Shown here: positions 28,477 to 38,620 of the stretch, one piece after another
Layout of the letters: each line of letters opens with the position of its first letter
Position numbering within the stretch: position 1 is the first letter of the stretch
From: Nitrospira sp.
GTDB lineage: Bacteria; Nitrospirota; Nitrospiria; Nitrospirales; Nitrospiraceae
Length of the DNA stretch: 64,000 bases
Assembly: GCA_016873515.1 (NCBI GenBank)
Contig: VGXB01000001.1
Location: forward strand, 1-64,000
Direction: 5' to 3'
The notes under the pieces: model-generated
Seen by the model: only the letters and a program-made list of their open reading frames with translations
Database searches by the model: none
Told to the model about the DNA's origin: nothing
Translations under genes and position numbers: made by a program

Positions 28477-31400
28477 GGGCGCGCCTCTGTCGGATGCCCA
28501 GGATCGGATTCTCGCTCAAACGACATGGGACCGGAATGTGGTTGTGAGAGCTGGGGCTGGCACGGGCAAGACCACGATTCTCGTCAATCGGATGCTTAAT
28601 CTTTTGATTCGGGAGCCGCAGCCGTTGGCGATCACCGAGATTGTGGCGCTGACATTTACCAACAAGGCTGCGATGGAAATGAAACAGCGGCTCCGTCGAG
28701 AATTGACCAAACTCGCTGAATCTGTCGATGAGTCGCTGTCGGGGCTCTTTCGCGCGCGGTATCGGTTGTCGTTCGATCAGGTGAAGGAACGCGCCGAACG
28801 GGCGCTCGGGCAGTTTGAAAAGGCCCAGATCGGGACGTTGCACAGTTTTGCCGCGCATCTCTTGCGATTGCATCCGCTGGAGTCCGGCCTGGATCCGATG
28901 TTCCAAGAAGACGACGGCACACGATTCACCGAGCTGTTCGATTCTCGGTGGCAGGCCTGGCTGGCAGCGGAACTCGGAGCGGCGGGGCAGCATCATGCGC
29001 AATGGAGGAGGGTGCTAGCCGGGACGAGTCTCGATGACTTCTATGATCTGGCCGTCACACTGGCCGGCGAATCCATCGATGTCCATGAGCTTGCGAGCCA
29101 ATGCCGGGCGGCGTCGATCGACGGTTCGGTTCGCGACTGGTTGGAGCATTTGCTCGCCACAGCCGATAAGTTGTCGGCCGGTCGCGCGAAGACCAAGCAG
29201 GTGAAGGTAGATGAAATGCTATCTGCCGCTTCTCGATGTCTCACGTTGGCGCTGGATCATGGGGTAATGGGCATCGAGCGGCTATCCGATAACGACCGTA
29301 GACTTCTGGCAAAGGATATCGGCAAACCGACTGGCGGCTGGGACGAACGGGCCTTTGCTGAGACCAAGGTGGTGGTGTCCGTTGTGCAACAACTGCTGTC
29401 GGTGAATCAACCCTACATGAGCGATCTGTTTGAATTGCTGGGGCCGTTTCTTAGCGGGGTCAGACATTCCTTCCTGGCCTCCGGGTGGATTTCGTTCGAC
29501 GGGCTTCTGACTCGCACCAAATCGTTGCTGCGCGACCATCCGCTGGTCAGAGCCAGGATCAAACACAGTTATCGTGCCATCCTCGTGGATGAGTTCCAGG
29601 ATACGGATCCGGCGCAATACGAAATCGTTCTTTATCTAGCAGAGCGTCTGGGCAGTGCGAAACAGGCCTGGCAGGATCTCGAATTAGAGCCGGGCAAACT
29701 GTTCATCGTCGGCGATCCCAAGCAATCGATTTACGCGTTCCGTCGTGCCGATATCGAAGCGTTTGAGCGAGTTGTAGACAAGATTGTCGCGGGCGGAGGA
29801 ACCGTCCATTCGCTTGTGACGAATTTTCGCAGCGATGAGGCAGTGCTGTCGGTGGTCAACAACCTGTTTGATCGGCTATTTGTCGCCGAAGCGCATATTC
29901 AACCTTCGAACGAACGGCTATTTGCGCAGCCACAACGGAAGCCAGAACTCTCCTCCTCTGGTGTGCAGATCAGGCTTGTCACCGCCGAGTCCGAGGCGGA
30001 GGACTTCGACACGGCCGCCGCCACGCGCGCAGAGGCCGACCAGTTGGCTCGCTGGATCAAAGAGGAATTGCTCGCCGGTATGACCGTCTTCGACCGTGAC
30101 CGGAAACCAGGTCCTCTTCAACCTGGGCATATTGCGCTGATCTTTAGAAAGTTGACCCAGGCTCAGGATTATCTGGATGCGCTCCGCCGATGGGATATCG
30201 CATATCTAACAGACGGAGAGAAGCATTTTTATCGGCGGCAGGAAATCATCGACTTGGTGAATCTGTTGCGCGTGCTCGACAATCCGCACGATCATATCGC
30301 CATGGTGGGCCTGCTTCGATCGCCACTCGGCGGCGTGGCGGATCGGGACTTGCTCGCGCTGCGGCAACTGGATGCCTTGGACATCGCCAGGCCGGAGGCG
30401 CTTGCACGCTGGGCTCATCCACAGGCCGTTATCGTGAGAACATTCTATGAACGGCTGACAGAATTGCATCATTTCGCGAAGCGCCGTCCGGTTCCGGATG
30501 TGTTCGATCTGATATTCGCACGCTTGCCGGTCCTCGAATTGGCCGCAGCGTCGCTGCACGGCGAACAAGCCGTGGCGAATCTCCTCAAGGCGCGTGACAT
30601 GGCCGAGGAAGTGGCCGATCGGCCGCATCTCACGCTGACAGGTTTCGTGGATATGATGCTGGAGCGTCTCGACGATCAACCGGACGAGGCGGAAAGCACG
30701 CTGGCCGAAGCGTCGCTCAATGCCGTGAGAATTTTGACGATTCATAAGGCCAAGGGACTCGAATTTCCGATCGTTATTCTTCCCGGGGTGCATCAAGGCG
30801 TGCGACCTCCCCGCAAGGGGCCGTCCGTGGAGTATGACTGGTCAAGTGGGTGCTATGGGGTGTTGCTAGGATCCCAGCGCAATCTGGGATCGATCCTTGT
30901 AAGAAATAAAAGGGCGGCGCGTGAGGAAGCAGAACAGCGGCGGCTGTTATACGTGGGGATGACGAGAGCTCGCGATCTGTTGGTCCTCTCCGGTGGTCTT
31001 GTCCAAAAGCTCGGGCGCGATTCGGTGCTGGGGATGCTGCAAGGAGCAGTTGGGAGCGAAGCTTTCGAGAAAGAAGGCGCTGCTATCGAGGTTGGTGCCG
31101 CCCGCATGACCTGCACCATCATCCCCGTAGTGACGACCAGCCGGCAAAAGCCTCACAAAGCCATAGCCGCTGTTGCAGCTCTTTCGTTGCCGACGTGGAT
31201 CGAACGGTATGTCATTAGGCAAACGCGCCGAACGGAGATCCGTAGTCTGCCTCGACAAGTGACTCCATCAGGGATGCACGACGATCGACGCGCTAGCGAA
31301 ACGGTACGAAGCCGAGAGTACACAACGGAAGGGCATGGGCGGTTCGTCGGTATCTGCACTCATGCGCTTCTTGAACGGTGGGATTTTAGTAGAGCGACAC

Positions 31401-31816
31401 CGCCATCTGTTATGGAACTCGAGTTGCTCTGCCGTTCCTGCATTCCCCTTGAGGAGGATTGTTTGGAAGGGGTGCGGGACGATCTGAGATCAATTGTCAG
31501 TTCGTTCTTGTCGTCGGAATGGTATCGGCGTATGCGGAACGCGACAATCTTAGGCCGGGAAATCCCCTTCGTTATTCCCTGGCGCGAAGGGCAGGTGATG
31601 GAAGGAGTGATCGATCTGATGTATCGTCTAGATGGAAGGCTCTGGATCGTAGATTATAAGACCGATCAGATTGCAGCCGGCGAAGCTACGGCGCGGGCAC
31701 AGTACTATGCGCCACAGGCAGAAGCATATCGTGCCGCGGCTGGGCAGTGTCTGCGAGGCGAAACGGCCTCATTTGAGTTCGTTTTTCTGCGGCCCGGGGT
31801 GCGTGTGAAACTGTAG
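28469..31816 (+). CDS. AddA-like UvrD-family helicase/nuclease
   Basis: VVRAGAGTGKTTILVNRML, ILVDEFQDTDPAQYEI, ILTIHKAKGLEFPIVILPG, LWIVDYKTDQ; start overlaps addB stop. Confidence 0.9.
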   Translation: MNEGAPLSDAQDRILAQTTWDRNVVVRAGAGTGKTTILVNRMLNLLIREPQPLAITEIVALTFTNKAAMEMKQRLRRELTKLAESVDESLSGLFRARYRLSFDQVKERAERALGQFEKAQIGTLHSFAAHLLRLHPLESGLDPMFQEDDGTRFTELFDSRWQAWLAAELGAAGQHHAQWRRVLAGTSLDDFYDLAVTLAGESIDVHELASQCRAASIDGSVRDWLEHLLATADKLSAGRAKTKQVKVDEMLSAASRCLTLALDHGVMGIERLSDNDRRLLAKDIGKPTGGWDERAFAETKVVVSVVQQLLSVNQPYMSDLFELLGPFLSGVRHSFLASGWISFDGLLTRTKSLLRDHPLVRARIKHSYRAILVDEFQDTDPAQYEIVLYLAERLGSAKQAWQDLELEPGKLFIVGDPKQSIYAFRRADIEAFERVVDKIVAGGGTVHSLVTNFRSDEAVLSVVNNLFDRLFVAEAHIQPSNERLFAQPQRKPELSSSGVQIRLVTAESEAEDFDTAAATRAEADQLARWIKEELLAGMTVFDRDRKPGPLQPGHIALIFRKLTQAQDYLDALRRWDIAYLTDGEKHFYRRQEIIDLVNLLRVLDNPHDHIAMVGLLRSPLGGVADRDLLALRQLDALDIARPEALARWAHPQAVIVRTFYERLTELHHFAKRRPVPDVFDLIFARLPVLELAAASLHGEQAVANLLKARDMAEEVADRPHLTLTGFVDMMLERLDDQPDEAESTLAEASLNAVRILTIHKAKGLEFPIVILPGVHQGVRPPRKGPSVEYDWSSGCYGVLLGSQRNLGSILVRNKRAAREEAEQRRLLYVGMTRARDLLVLSGGLVQKLGRDSVLGMLQGAVGSEAFEKEGAAIEVGAARMTCTIIPVVTTSRQKPHKAIAAVAALSLPTWIERYVIRQTRRTEIRSLPRQVTPSGMHDDRRASETVRSREYTTEGHGRFVGICTHALLERWDFSRATPPSVMELELLCRSCIPLEEDCLEGVRDDLRSIVSSFLSSEWYRRMRNATILGREIPFVIPWREGQVMEGVIDLMYRLDGRLWIVDYKTDQIAAGEATARAQYYAPQAEAYRAAAGQCLRGETASFEFVFLRPGVRVKL

Positions 31817-31822
31817 CGGAGA

Positions 31823-32215
31823 GTGCTGATCGTGACGGCCACGCGACGTCGAGATATTTCACCGGAAGCCTTCGCGCAGCTGGTTCAACAGGCGATTGCG
31901 AATCTGCCGCCTTCCTATGCCAAGCTGATGGAGTCAGTCGCGGTCATGGTGGAGGAGGAACCGCCGCAAGACGTGTTGGAGAATCTGGAGATCGGCGGTG
32001 AAGATGATCTCTTAGGGCTCTATCAAGGCCAGTCATTGGCCGAAGAATCGTTTTTTATGGCCGGGGGGGCGCAGCCGGCGAAGATTTCGATTTATCGCGG
32101 ACCGATCCTCCGCCTGTGTGACACTCCGGAGGAAGTGACGCAAGAGGTCTACAACACGGTGGTCCATGAACTGGGACACCATGTCGGATTAGATGATGAC
32201 GATATGCCCTACTAA
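31823..32215 (+). CDS. Minimal zincin-type metallopeptidase
   Basis: YNTVVHELGHHVGLDDDDMPY (HExxHxxGxxD-type). Confidence 0.8.
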   Translation: MLIVTATRRRDISPEAFAQLVQQAIANLPPSYAKLMESVAVMVEEEPPQDVLENLEIGGEDDLLGLYQGQSLAEESFFMAGGAQPAKISIYRGPILRLCDTPEEVTQEVYNTVVHELGHHVGLDDDDMPY

Positions 32216-32234
32216 AAAACAGTGCTGAAGTGTG

Positions 32235-32283
32235 AGTGCTGAGAGTTGAGTTTGTAAAGATTGAACGCTGATTTCTCAGCACT
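32235..32283. terminator. Inverted repeat between convergent genes
   Basis: AGTGCTGAGA (32235-32244) / TCTCAGCACT (32274-32283), 10-bp stem. Confidence 0.45.
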
Positions 32284-32289
32284 GAGGAT

Positions 32290-33093
32290 TCAGCCCTCAC
32301 GTCTGTGTTTGGACAATCCCCACGTCAGCATGACGAGACCGATCAGTACCATCGGTACGGAGAGCACTTGCCCCATGGTGATCTGGCTGAACATAAAACC
32401 TATGTGCTGGTCCGGCTCTCGAAACAATTCTACGAACAACCGGCAGAGGCCATAGCCGCTCAGAAAACTCCAAAAAATGGTCCCTGGAGGCGGCGTGCAT
32501 CGTCCGATGATCCATAGGACGGTAAACAGCAATAGACCCTCAAGCCCGGCTTCATAGAGCTGGGATGGATGCCGACAGGCGGGGCCGGCTCCGGGGAATA
32601 CCATGCACCAGTCTACGTCTGTGGCCCTTCCGTAGAGCTCACCGTTGATGAAGTTGCCAAGCCGGCCGAATCCGAGCCCGATGGGGGTGACGGCTGCGGC
32701 TAAATCCGCAACGGTATAGGTGGGGATTCCAGTTCGATTGCTGAACCAGAGCAAGGCCACGATCGTGCCGAGCAGGCCGCCATGAAACGACATGCCGCCT
32801 TCCCAAACGGCAATGATTTTCAGAGGATGTTCCGAGTAGTACGGGAAATTGTAAAACAGGGTGTAACCGAGTCGTCCTCCGAGAAACACACCCAAGGCCG
32901 CGAAGACCACCATGTCGTAGACCTGATCCGGCGGAATGGGCAAGCCCATGCGAGACGTTTTTCGTTTGATCAATAGGTAGGCGGCCGACAGGCCAATCAA
33001 GTACATCAATCCATACCAGCGGAATTGCACCGGGCCGAGCGCAAAAAAGACTGGATCGATATCGGGAAACTGAATGGCGGCGAATGAACCCAC
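32290..33093 (-). CDS. lgt: Prolipoprotein diacylglyceryl transferase
   Basis: FRWYGLMYLIGL, GGMSFHGGLLG, GLGFGRLGNFINGELYGR, HPSQLYEA. Confidence 0.97.
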   Translation of the reverse strand: MGSFAAIQFPDIDPVFFALGPVQFRWYGLMYLIGLSAAYLLIKRKTSRMGLPIPPDQVYDMVVFAALGVFLGGRLGYTLFYNFPYYSEHPLKIIAVWEGGMSFHGGLLGTIVALLWFSNRTGIPTYTVADLAAAVTPIGLGFGRLGNFINGELYGRATDVDWCMVFPGAGPACRHPSQLYEAGLEGLLLFTVLWIIGRCTPPPGTIFWSFLSGYGLCRLFVELFREPDQHIGFMFSQITMGQVLSVPMVLIGLVMLTWGLSKHRREG

Positions 33094-33421
33094 TCGGCCT
33101 CCTGCATTGGCAGGAGCGGATCATATGGGAGGAGTGTGCCCATTGCAAGTTGATTGGTGACCGGGTGGCCTGCGGGATAATATTCAAGCAAAGCGGTATG
33201 GTGGGGATCATGTAGATACATGACCGTTAGATTTCTGAAACAACTGTACCAGAAACTCTTGGTAAAACGAGACTCGTTATGAGGCGTGCCTAATCGTTTG
33301 AGCTAGAGCGAAAATATTTCATCGGGATGCAAGCGGGTTGTATCTGGCGCGATTGCTGCTCAAGCGTGAGATCATCGATATACGGTCATCAAGTCAGTGC
33401 AACACCGAAAGGAGGTTTGCC

Positions 33422-33688
33422 ATGTCAGAGCAGGGGAAACAGGTTGCCAAGGTTGCAGCAATGATCGCAGGAGGCGTCGTCCTCGGGGCCGGTCTCGAGC
33501 TTCTCTTTGCGCCGAAGTCAGGCGTCCAAACACGCCGAGACCTGATCTGCTATGCGAAGAAGGCGTAGGTCCAAGCCCTTCGAATGAGCCGCTCTGTTCA
33601 GGCCGGGGTGAAGGACGTGATCAATCACTGGAACGAGATTGTCAAACCCTGCGAAGAGCCACCGATCCTTGCTGCGATGCTGAATTGA
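33422..33688 (+). pseudogene. YtxH-domain protein with in-frame TAG
   Basis: VAAMIAGGVVLGAGLELLFAPKSGVQTRRDLICYAKKA[TAG 33566]VQALRMSRSVQAGVKDVINHWNE...; frame continues to TGA at 33688. Confidence 0.65.
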
Positions 33689-33894
33689 GGTGTGAAACGG
33701 TTCGCATCTGCCGATCTGGCACTGATTGCTCGCTCAGGCCGGCGGCCGTGCTTCTCACTCGGCATCCCTCCCGAGCCCTTCCATGACCGCTTGAATACGG
33801 TTGACCCCGATGTTACAGTCCCGCCGGTTGAGACATGGATGGCCCTGCCTCAAGACTAACCGGTTTATACATGACGTGACCGTGACGCTGGTGT

Positions 33895-33984
33895 GCCGGA
33901 GTGGCGGAATTGGTAGACGCAAGGGACTTAAAATCCCTCGGGCTCACAAGGCCCGTGCCGGTTCGATTCCGGCCTCCGGCACCA
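33895..33984 (+). tRNA. tRNA-Leu (TAA), CCA encoded
   Basis: GCCGGAG...CTCCGGC acceptor, GGGACTTAAAATCCC anticodon arm, long variable arm, GGTTCGATTCC T-arm, ACCA 3' end. Confidence 0.97.
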
Positions 33985-34028
33985 CTCAACGTCGGGAGCA
34001 GCTGCACACGAATAGATAGAGAGGATGC

Positions 34029-34274
34029 ATGAACATCAAGAGTCTTGTGGTGCTCGTTGCGAGCATTGGGCTGTTTTTTTCCGCCATTGGAGTAGGGGCA
34101 TGGGTCATGACATCGCCACTCGAAGCCAGCGAGACGCAGGCCAAGCGGTGCCATGACTACGTAGATGAGTTGGACATGGTGAAGAAGTACAACTGGTTCT
34201 GGACCACCTATCACCGGCGCATGGCCTTCAATGATTGTGTGGTGAAGAAGTTGGGCGAACCGACTCAGTCGTAG
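34029..34274 (+). CDS. Small hypothetical protein with N-terminal hydrophobic segment
   Basis: 81 aa ORF with signal-like N-terminus. Confidence 0.5.
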   Translation: MNIKSLVVLVASIGLFFSAIGVGAWVMTSPLEASETQAKRCHDYVDELDMVKKYNWFWTTYHRRMAFNDCVVKKLGEPTQS

Positions 34275-34821
34275 AATGTAAGCAAGGCGTTATTCGGTTT
34301 TCCCTCTCGAGCAGCCCTTCGACAGTGAGGGCGTCATGAATTCTGTCGGGCCATTCCTTCTCCGCGTGCTTCCCGCGGTTTTCTCCTTCGGAGCTGGGCT
34401 GCAGCCAGTGAGCGCCATTTCCTTCGACGCGGAGTGGCTGCAGATCGACCGTAATGCCAACGCCACGGAGTATGTTGATCGAGGATTCCGTCAACGGACT
34501 GGCGATACAGTGAGGCGCTGGATCCTGGACGATCTCAACGTAGCCCACACACGAGGGGCCGGCACCTCGTGATCTTCGCTCGCCCGGGAAAAGCACGATT
34601 GCACGAACGAACAATTTCGGCTTGTGGCGGTGACCCAGTGTGCTGGGCAGATGGGTACAGGCAAGGCCGGCTATGAGCGAGCCGTGGGATCAAATTAGGC
34701 GTCGATTCCAAAAGGTACGCTGGCCCAATTGGTGCGGACGTAGGCCTGCAGGAACAAGTGATTCGACTGAGTGCGCGGGTGTGGCGTGAGAACTCCGCGA
34801 ACCGCTGCGTTCGATGATCTG

Positions 34822-35070
34822 TCAGTATTCGTCAATTTCATCCGTTTCATCGACCAACTCGGCGGCGACCTCATCCGGATCGGCGGTCCATTGCGCAAGC
34901 GGGATACCCTTGGCTTTCAGAATGGCTTCCTGTTCGGTTCCCGCTGCGAGGGTCAGTTCATACGTGATTGTTTGCCGTACTTGAAACATGCGCATGGGGT
35001 CATATCTCCTCAGTGCGAGGGAGTGCCAGCGGTCTGAGACCTTCTTTCGGACGATGTGATCGGGTAGCAT
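34822..35070 (-). CDS. Hypothetical protein (82 aa)
   Basis: MFQVRQTITYELTLAAGTEQEAILKAKGIPLAQWTADPDEVAAELVDETDEIDEY. Confidence 0.5.
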   Translation of the reverse strand: MLPDHIVRKKVSDRWHSLALRRYDPMRMFQVRQTITYELTLAAGTEQEAILKAKGIPLAQWTADPDEVAAELVDETDEIDEY

Positions 35071-35235
35071 TGTAGGCCAAGGACCTGGAACTTTGGAAGC
35101 CCGATCGTAGAAGGTAGAGGGGCGAGCTTGGGTCGCCTGCCTAACGGAGGGATTGGCATCGCTCCGGGAAAAGTATTATGATTGCAAGTGAGAGCTGAGA
35201 CGGGATCCTCACGATGTGCTGAGGGGGGGGTGGTG

Positions 35236-35619
35236 ATGGCTGGCAAGCACACATGTCCGTCCTGTAAAGCTGACGATGCAAAACGGATCGGCGATATTGT
35301 GAAGCAGGACGCCGTGGCTGGTGTAAAGAGCGGGTTGGCCCAACAATACAAGCCACCGAAGCAACCATGGGCCTATGTGCAGGGATTTTTTCTCGCGGTG
35401 CCCGTCAATATCGGCATCATGCTCTCCATGACCTCGCCGGAGATGTCAGAATCGGGAACAGAGATGGCGAATCTGCTGTCGTCTGTTGGTTTTTTAAGCG
35501 TGTGGGGCGGTTATGGAATCTGGAAGAATAAGGCCTACATGAAACAGTTGGAAGATTGGAAAAGCACAATTGGTTCGAAGCTGCATTGTCTGAAATGCGG
35601 CCATGTGTTTGAAAGCTGA
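35236..35619 (+). CDS. Zn-ribbon membrane protein
   Basis: CPSCKADD N-terminus and CLKCGH C-terminus flanking a hydrophobic region. Confidence 0.5.
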   Translation: MAGKHTCPSCKADDAKRIGDIVKQDAVAGVKSGLAQQYKPPKQPWAYVQGFFLAVPVNIGIMLSMTSPEMSESGTEMANLLSSVGFLSVWGGYGIWKNKAYMKQLEDWKSTIGSKLHCLKCGHVFES

Positions 35620-36100
35620 GTCCTCCTCCCTGCCGGTTTTCGTCGATGTCGCACTAATTTATTCTGGGCCAGCTCTGATTGATCGAGTGCGTCAGCTGTT
35701 ATGGACGCTCTGTCTCATGTCGATCGTCTTCACCGGTGAATCGGCCTACGCAGAATGGGTCGCGGTCGAGAAGGACTATCTCGATCCAGGGCTGAGGTCC
35801 ATCTACATCGATCCTGACACGATCAGCCGGGAGGGACCATTCGCAACGGTCTGGCAATTGACCGATTATAAGATGATGCAGGGAGGTGTGATGAGCCCGC
35901 CCCGGTTCTTTTCCACGAAGACCCTGAAACAACTCGATTGTGAGCGTCAACGGGTACGCGTACTCGAGTACGTCGAGTTTCCCTCCCATATGGGGACCGG
36001 CACGGCGTCTCACGGCTATGTGGATCAAGACGCCTGGTTGCCGATTGAACCCGCAAGCGTCAATCACGCATTGTCGGACGTGCTCTGCGGCCAGGAATGA
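35603..36100 (+). CDS. Surface-adhesin-E-like hypothetical secreted protein
   Basis: SAYAEWVAVEKDYLDPGLRSIYIDPDTISREGPFATVWQLTDYK. Confidence 0.5.
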   Translation: MCLKAESSSLPVFVDVALIYSGPALIDRVRQLLWTLCLMSIVFTGESAYAEWVAVEKDYLDPGLRSIYIDPDTISREGPFATVWQLTDYKMMQGGVMSPPRFFSTKTLKQLDCERQRVRVLEYVEFPSHMGTGTASHGYVDQDAWLPIEPASVNHALSDVLCGQE

Positions 36101-36140
36101 CCGCATGGGTTCCTGGCCGCCTCGTCAACGCTGAAACTGT

Positions 36141-36500
36141 TCACCGCATCGATGTCAAGGTAAGCCGGTGAGACAGTGAGAGCCTTTGCCCTTGCCTTCG
36201 CGGTGAGGTAATCGCTCGGACTGGTACCATCTGATCGTGAGCCGCAAGGCCGAAGAGCGCCGTGGCGAGTTCCCGGTAGCTGGCCTCCAACTCACGGCAT
36301 CGAGCGACGAATCGGCCGGCGAATAGCCGAGGAAAGTAGTCGCGGTGCCGTTCGTAAAAGCCCGCCCGACGGCCCCAGCAATCCGCCTTAAAGATGGACA
36401 GGCGAAAAGCCAAACCCTCGAGATGGTTTGGTGATAACCGCTTCACGCTGCGGCGCACGGGGCTCACGACGATGGAGGTGGATGTCGTCACGTCGGTCAT
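36141..36500 (-). CDS. Hypothetical protein
   Basis: MTDVTTSTSIVVSPVRRSVKRLSPNHLEGLAFRLSIFKADCWGRRAGFYERHRDYF; start preceded by aaggagac. Confidence 0.5.
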   Translation of the reverse strand: MTDVTTSTSIVVSPVRRSVKRLSPNHLEGLAFRLSIFKADCWGRRAGFYERHRDYFPRLFAGRFVARCRELEASYRELATALFGLAAHDQMVPVRAITSPRRQGQRLSLSHRLTLTSMR

Positions 36501-37133
36501 AGTGTCTCCTTTCTTGTGAAGGATCCGTCCTGTTAGCTGAAGATTGTGATTGTCCCTCATGGATTTCAGCGATCTTCTCCCCGTGTCTAGACCATAATCA
36601 GGCAACATGAAAAGAAGATTAGTAGGACATGAGAAATTAGTTAGAATGACGCACACTGACGCAATGCAGTTCTCTGCTACGCACCGTCCAATCGCGACCT
36701 CGTTGAAGCTGGGATGTAGCAGGGGGCGAACGCACGAGGAAGTGCGATTGAACTTGTCCACTCGTGGGCATTAGACTTACGGATCGTGCCTCCCACACAT
36801 CCATCAGCACCGAATTGGCGCCTCAGGGGCATCATTGCGCGATCCGCCGGCATCGTCGCCATCGCTCTGGGGTTCGTTGTCGGTATGGACAGCCTCGATT
36901 CTCCTGCGTCACATTGGCTTCAAACCGCCCTGGGATTGGTGGCAACCGGGATTGTGGCCCAAGCCTATGGGCTATATTGTTCGATCAAGCGGATGTGATG
37001 ACAAAACTCCTCCAGTGGCGTAGTGCGATAGGGTCTGCTCTTTCACTTATGATCGCATGGCGAATTGGTGCACGATCGCGTATGATCGCTTCGCCTTGTT
37101 CAATGAGATAACTGGTCTTAAGGAGTAACGATT

Positions 37134-37541
37134 ATGGATGTGAATGCATCATCGCGGCGGTTGATCGCGGGTGGTTGTTTCTTGGCCGGAGTCGGGGTTG
37201 CCGCCGGGGCGTTTGGTGCACACATGCTGAAGGCTGTCCTAGAGCCATCGATGCTAGCTGCCTATGATACGGGTACTCGCTATCAGATGTACCATGCGTT
37301 CGGGATGATTCTGGCTGGGATGGCGACGAGGCTCTTCGGTGACCCTCGGTTGGCGAACGCCGGATGGATTTTTGCCGTCGGGATGGTGATGTTTTGCGGC
37401 AGTCTCTACGGAATCGCGCTAGCAGGGCAGAAGTGGATGGGACCGATCACACCGCTGGGAGGCGTAATGTTTATCATCGGCTGGGGCCTGTTGGGGTGGC
37501 GGCTGTGGCGAGGGACCGGTGAGGAAAAGAAAAGTATATAG
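37134..37541 (+). CDS. DUF423 membrane protein
   Basis: GVAAGAFGAHMLKAVLEPSMLAAYDTGTRYQMYHAFGMI, GSLYGIALAG...PITPLGGVMFIIGW. Confidence 0.85.
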   Translation: MDVNASSRRLIAGGCFLAGVGVAAGAFGAHMLKAVLEPSMLAAYDTGTRYQMYHAFGMILAGMATRLFGDPRLANAGWIFAVGMVMFCGSLYGIALAGQKWMGPITPLGGVMFIIGWGLLGWRLWRGTGEEKKSI

Positions 37542-37625
37542 GTTAGGGCGTATAGCACGGGAAGGAATGCTCGCCGTCCCCCCCTTCACCAAAAGCTATC
37601 AGCTATCAGCCATAAGCGCAGGCTT

Positions 37626-38582
37626 TTAAGGCTGGCACTGGGCTATCCGTTTGGCGTTAATCGGTCCCCAACCCCCGGTGTTATTCGCAAAGGATCCTTC
37701 GAGCTTCATCGGTTGATCAGGCTCATCCCGTTTGTGGCCCTCCGTGACGAAGAGCAGACTGTCTTCCTGCACGTATCCCCGTTCCTCCCATCGCAAATAG
37801 ATGCTGTCGCCGAGGACGATAGCTTCGGCTGGTATTGACACATTGGGTGGTGTCTGCCCAGCCGGAGGAAACGCGATGATCATTTTCTGTTCTTGGTGAT
37901 TGTGGTGATTGTGAATGATCCATTGCCATGTTCCGCAGAGGCGGGCTAGACCTCTGGTTTGTCTGACGCGGTCTTTCCATTCGTGCAGGGATGACCACGC
38001 AGCCAGTGCCTGTCGCTGCGCGTCGGTGGTCAGTCTGTGGGCTGCCACGAGCAGCTCTGGCTGTTGTATCTGTGAGATGGCTGATGATGTCTCAGAGAGA
38101 GAGGCAGCGTCGGCCAGCCGAAAAAAATCAGCGAGGATCGTCAAGCGAGTCGTGGCGTTCAACCAGTCTCGCTGTACAGGAGAAGCCGCAGCCACTGCCT
38201 GCGTTGGTGACTCAGCGTGATAGATCGACTCGGCCAACCGCCAGGCTGCAAGCGCTGCGACAAGTTCATGGACGGACTGAGACAATTCGGCGAGCCTCAA
38301 GTCGGACCTGGTTTTGGCGGACAGGCTTGTGGCACTTAGAATGCCCGACGTATCCTTCAATCCGATCGAAGGACCGATCGTCGAGGTGAACAGCGTCATG
38401 GCGGCGGTGTTTGAATCGACGGTGGCTAGCTGGGGTGCCTGTTCAGCGACCACATCGGACAGCGCTGCCGGTGAGCCATGGTCGGCGGCAGTGGCAGCAA
38501 TCGGCATGGTGAGGCACAGGGTTACCGTTAGTATGCGGGCTCGGGTAAGCACATTTTGCTGAGAAGATCCGATCCTGTCCAT
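37626..38582 (-). CDS. Hypothetical secreted protein
   Basis: Signal-like N-terminus; no recognised domain. Confidence 0.5.
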   Translation of the reverse strand: MDRIGSSQQNVLTRARILTVTLCLTMPIAATAADHGSPAALSDVVAEQAPQLATVDSNTAAMTLFTSTIGPSIGLKDTSGILSATSLSAKTRSDLRLAELSQSVHELVAALAAWRLAESIYHAESPTQAVAAASPVQRDWLNATTRLTILADFFRLADAASLSETSSAISQIQQPELLVAAHRLTTDAQRQALAAWSSLHEWKDRVRQTRGLARLCGTWQWIIHNHHNHQEQKMIIAFPPAGQTPPNVSIPAEAIVLGDSIYLRWEERGYVQEDSLLFVTEGHKRDEPDQPMKLEGSFANNTGGWGPINAKRIAQCQP

Positions 38583-38620
38583 CGCCGTACTCGTTGAGGT
38601 AAACGGGAAGGGGCCTGTGG

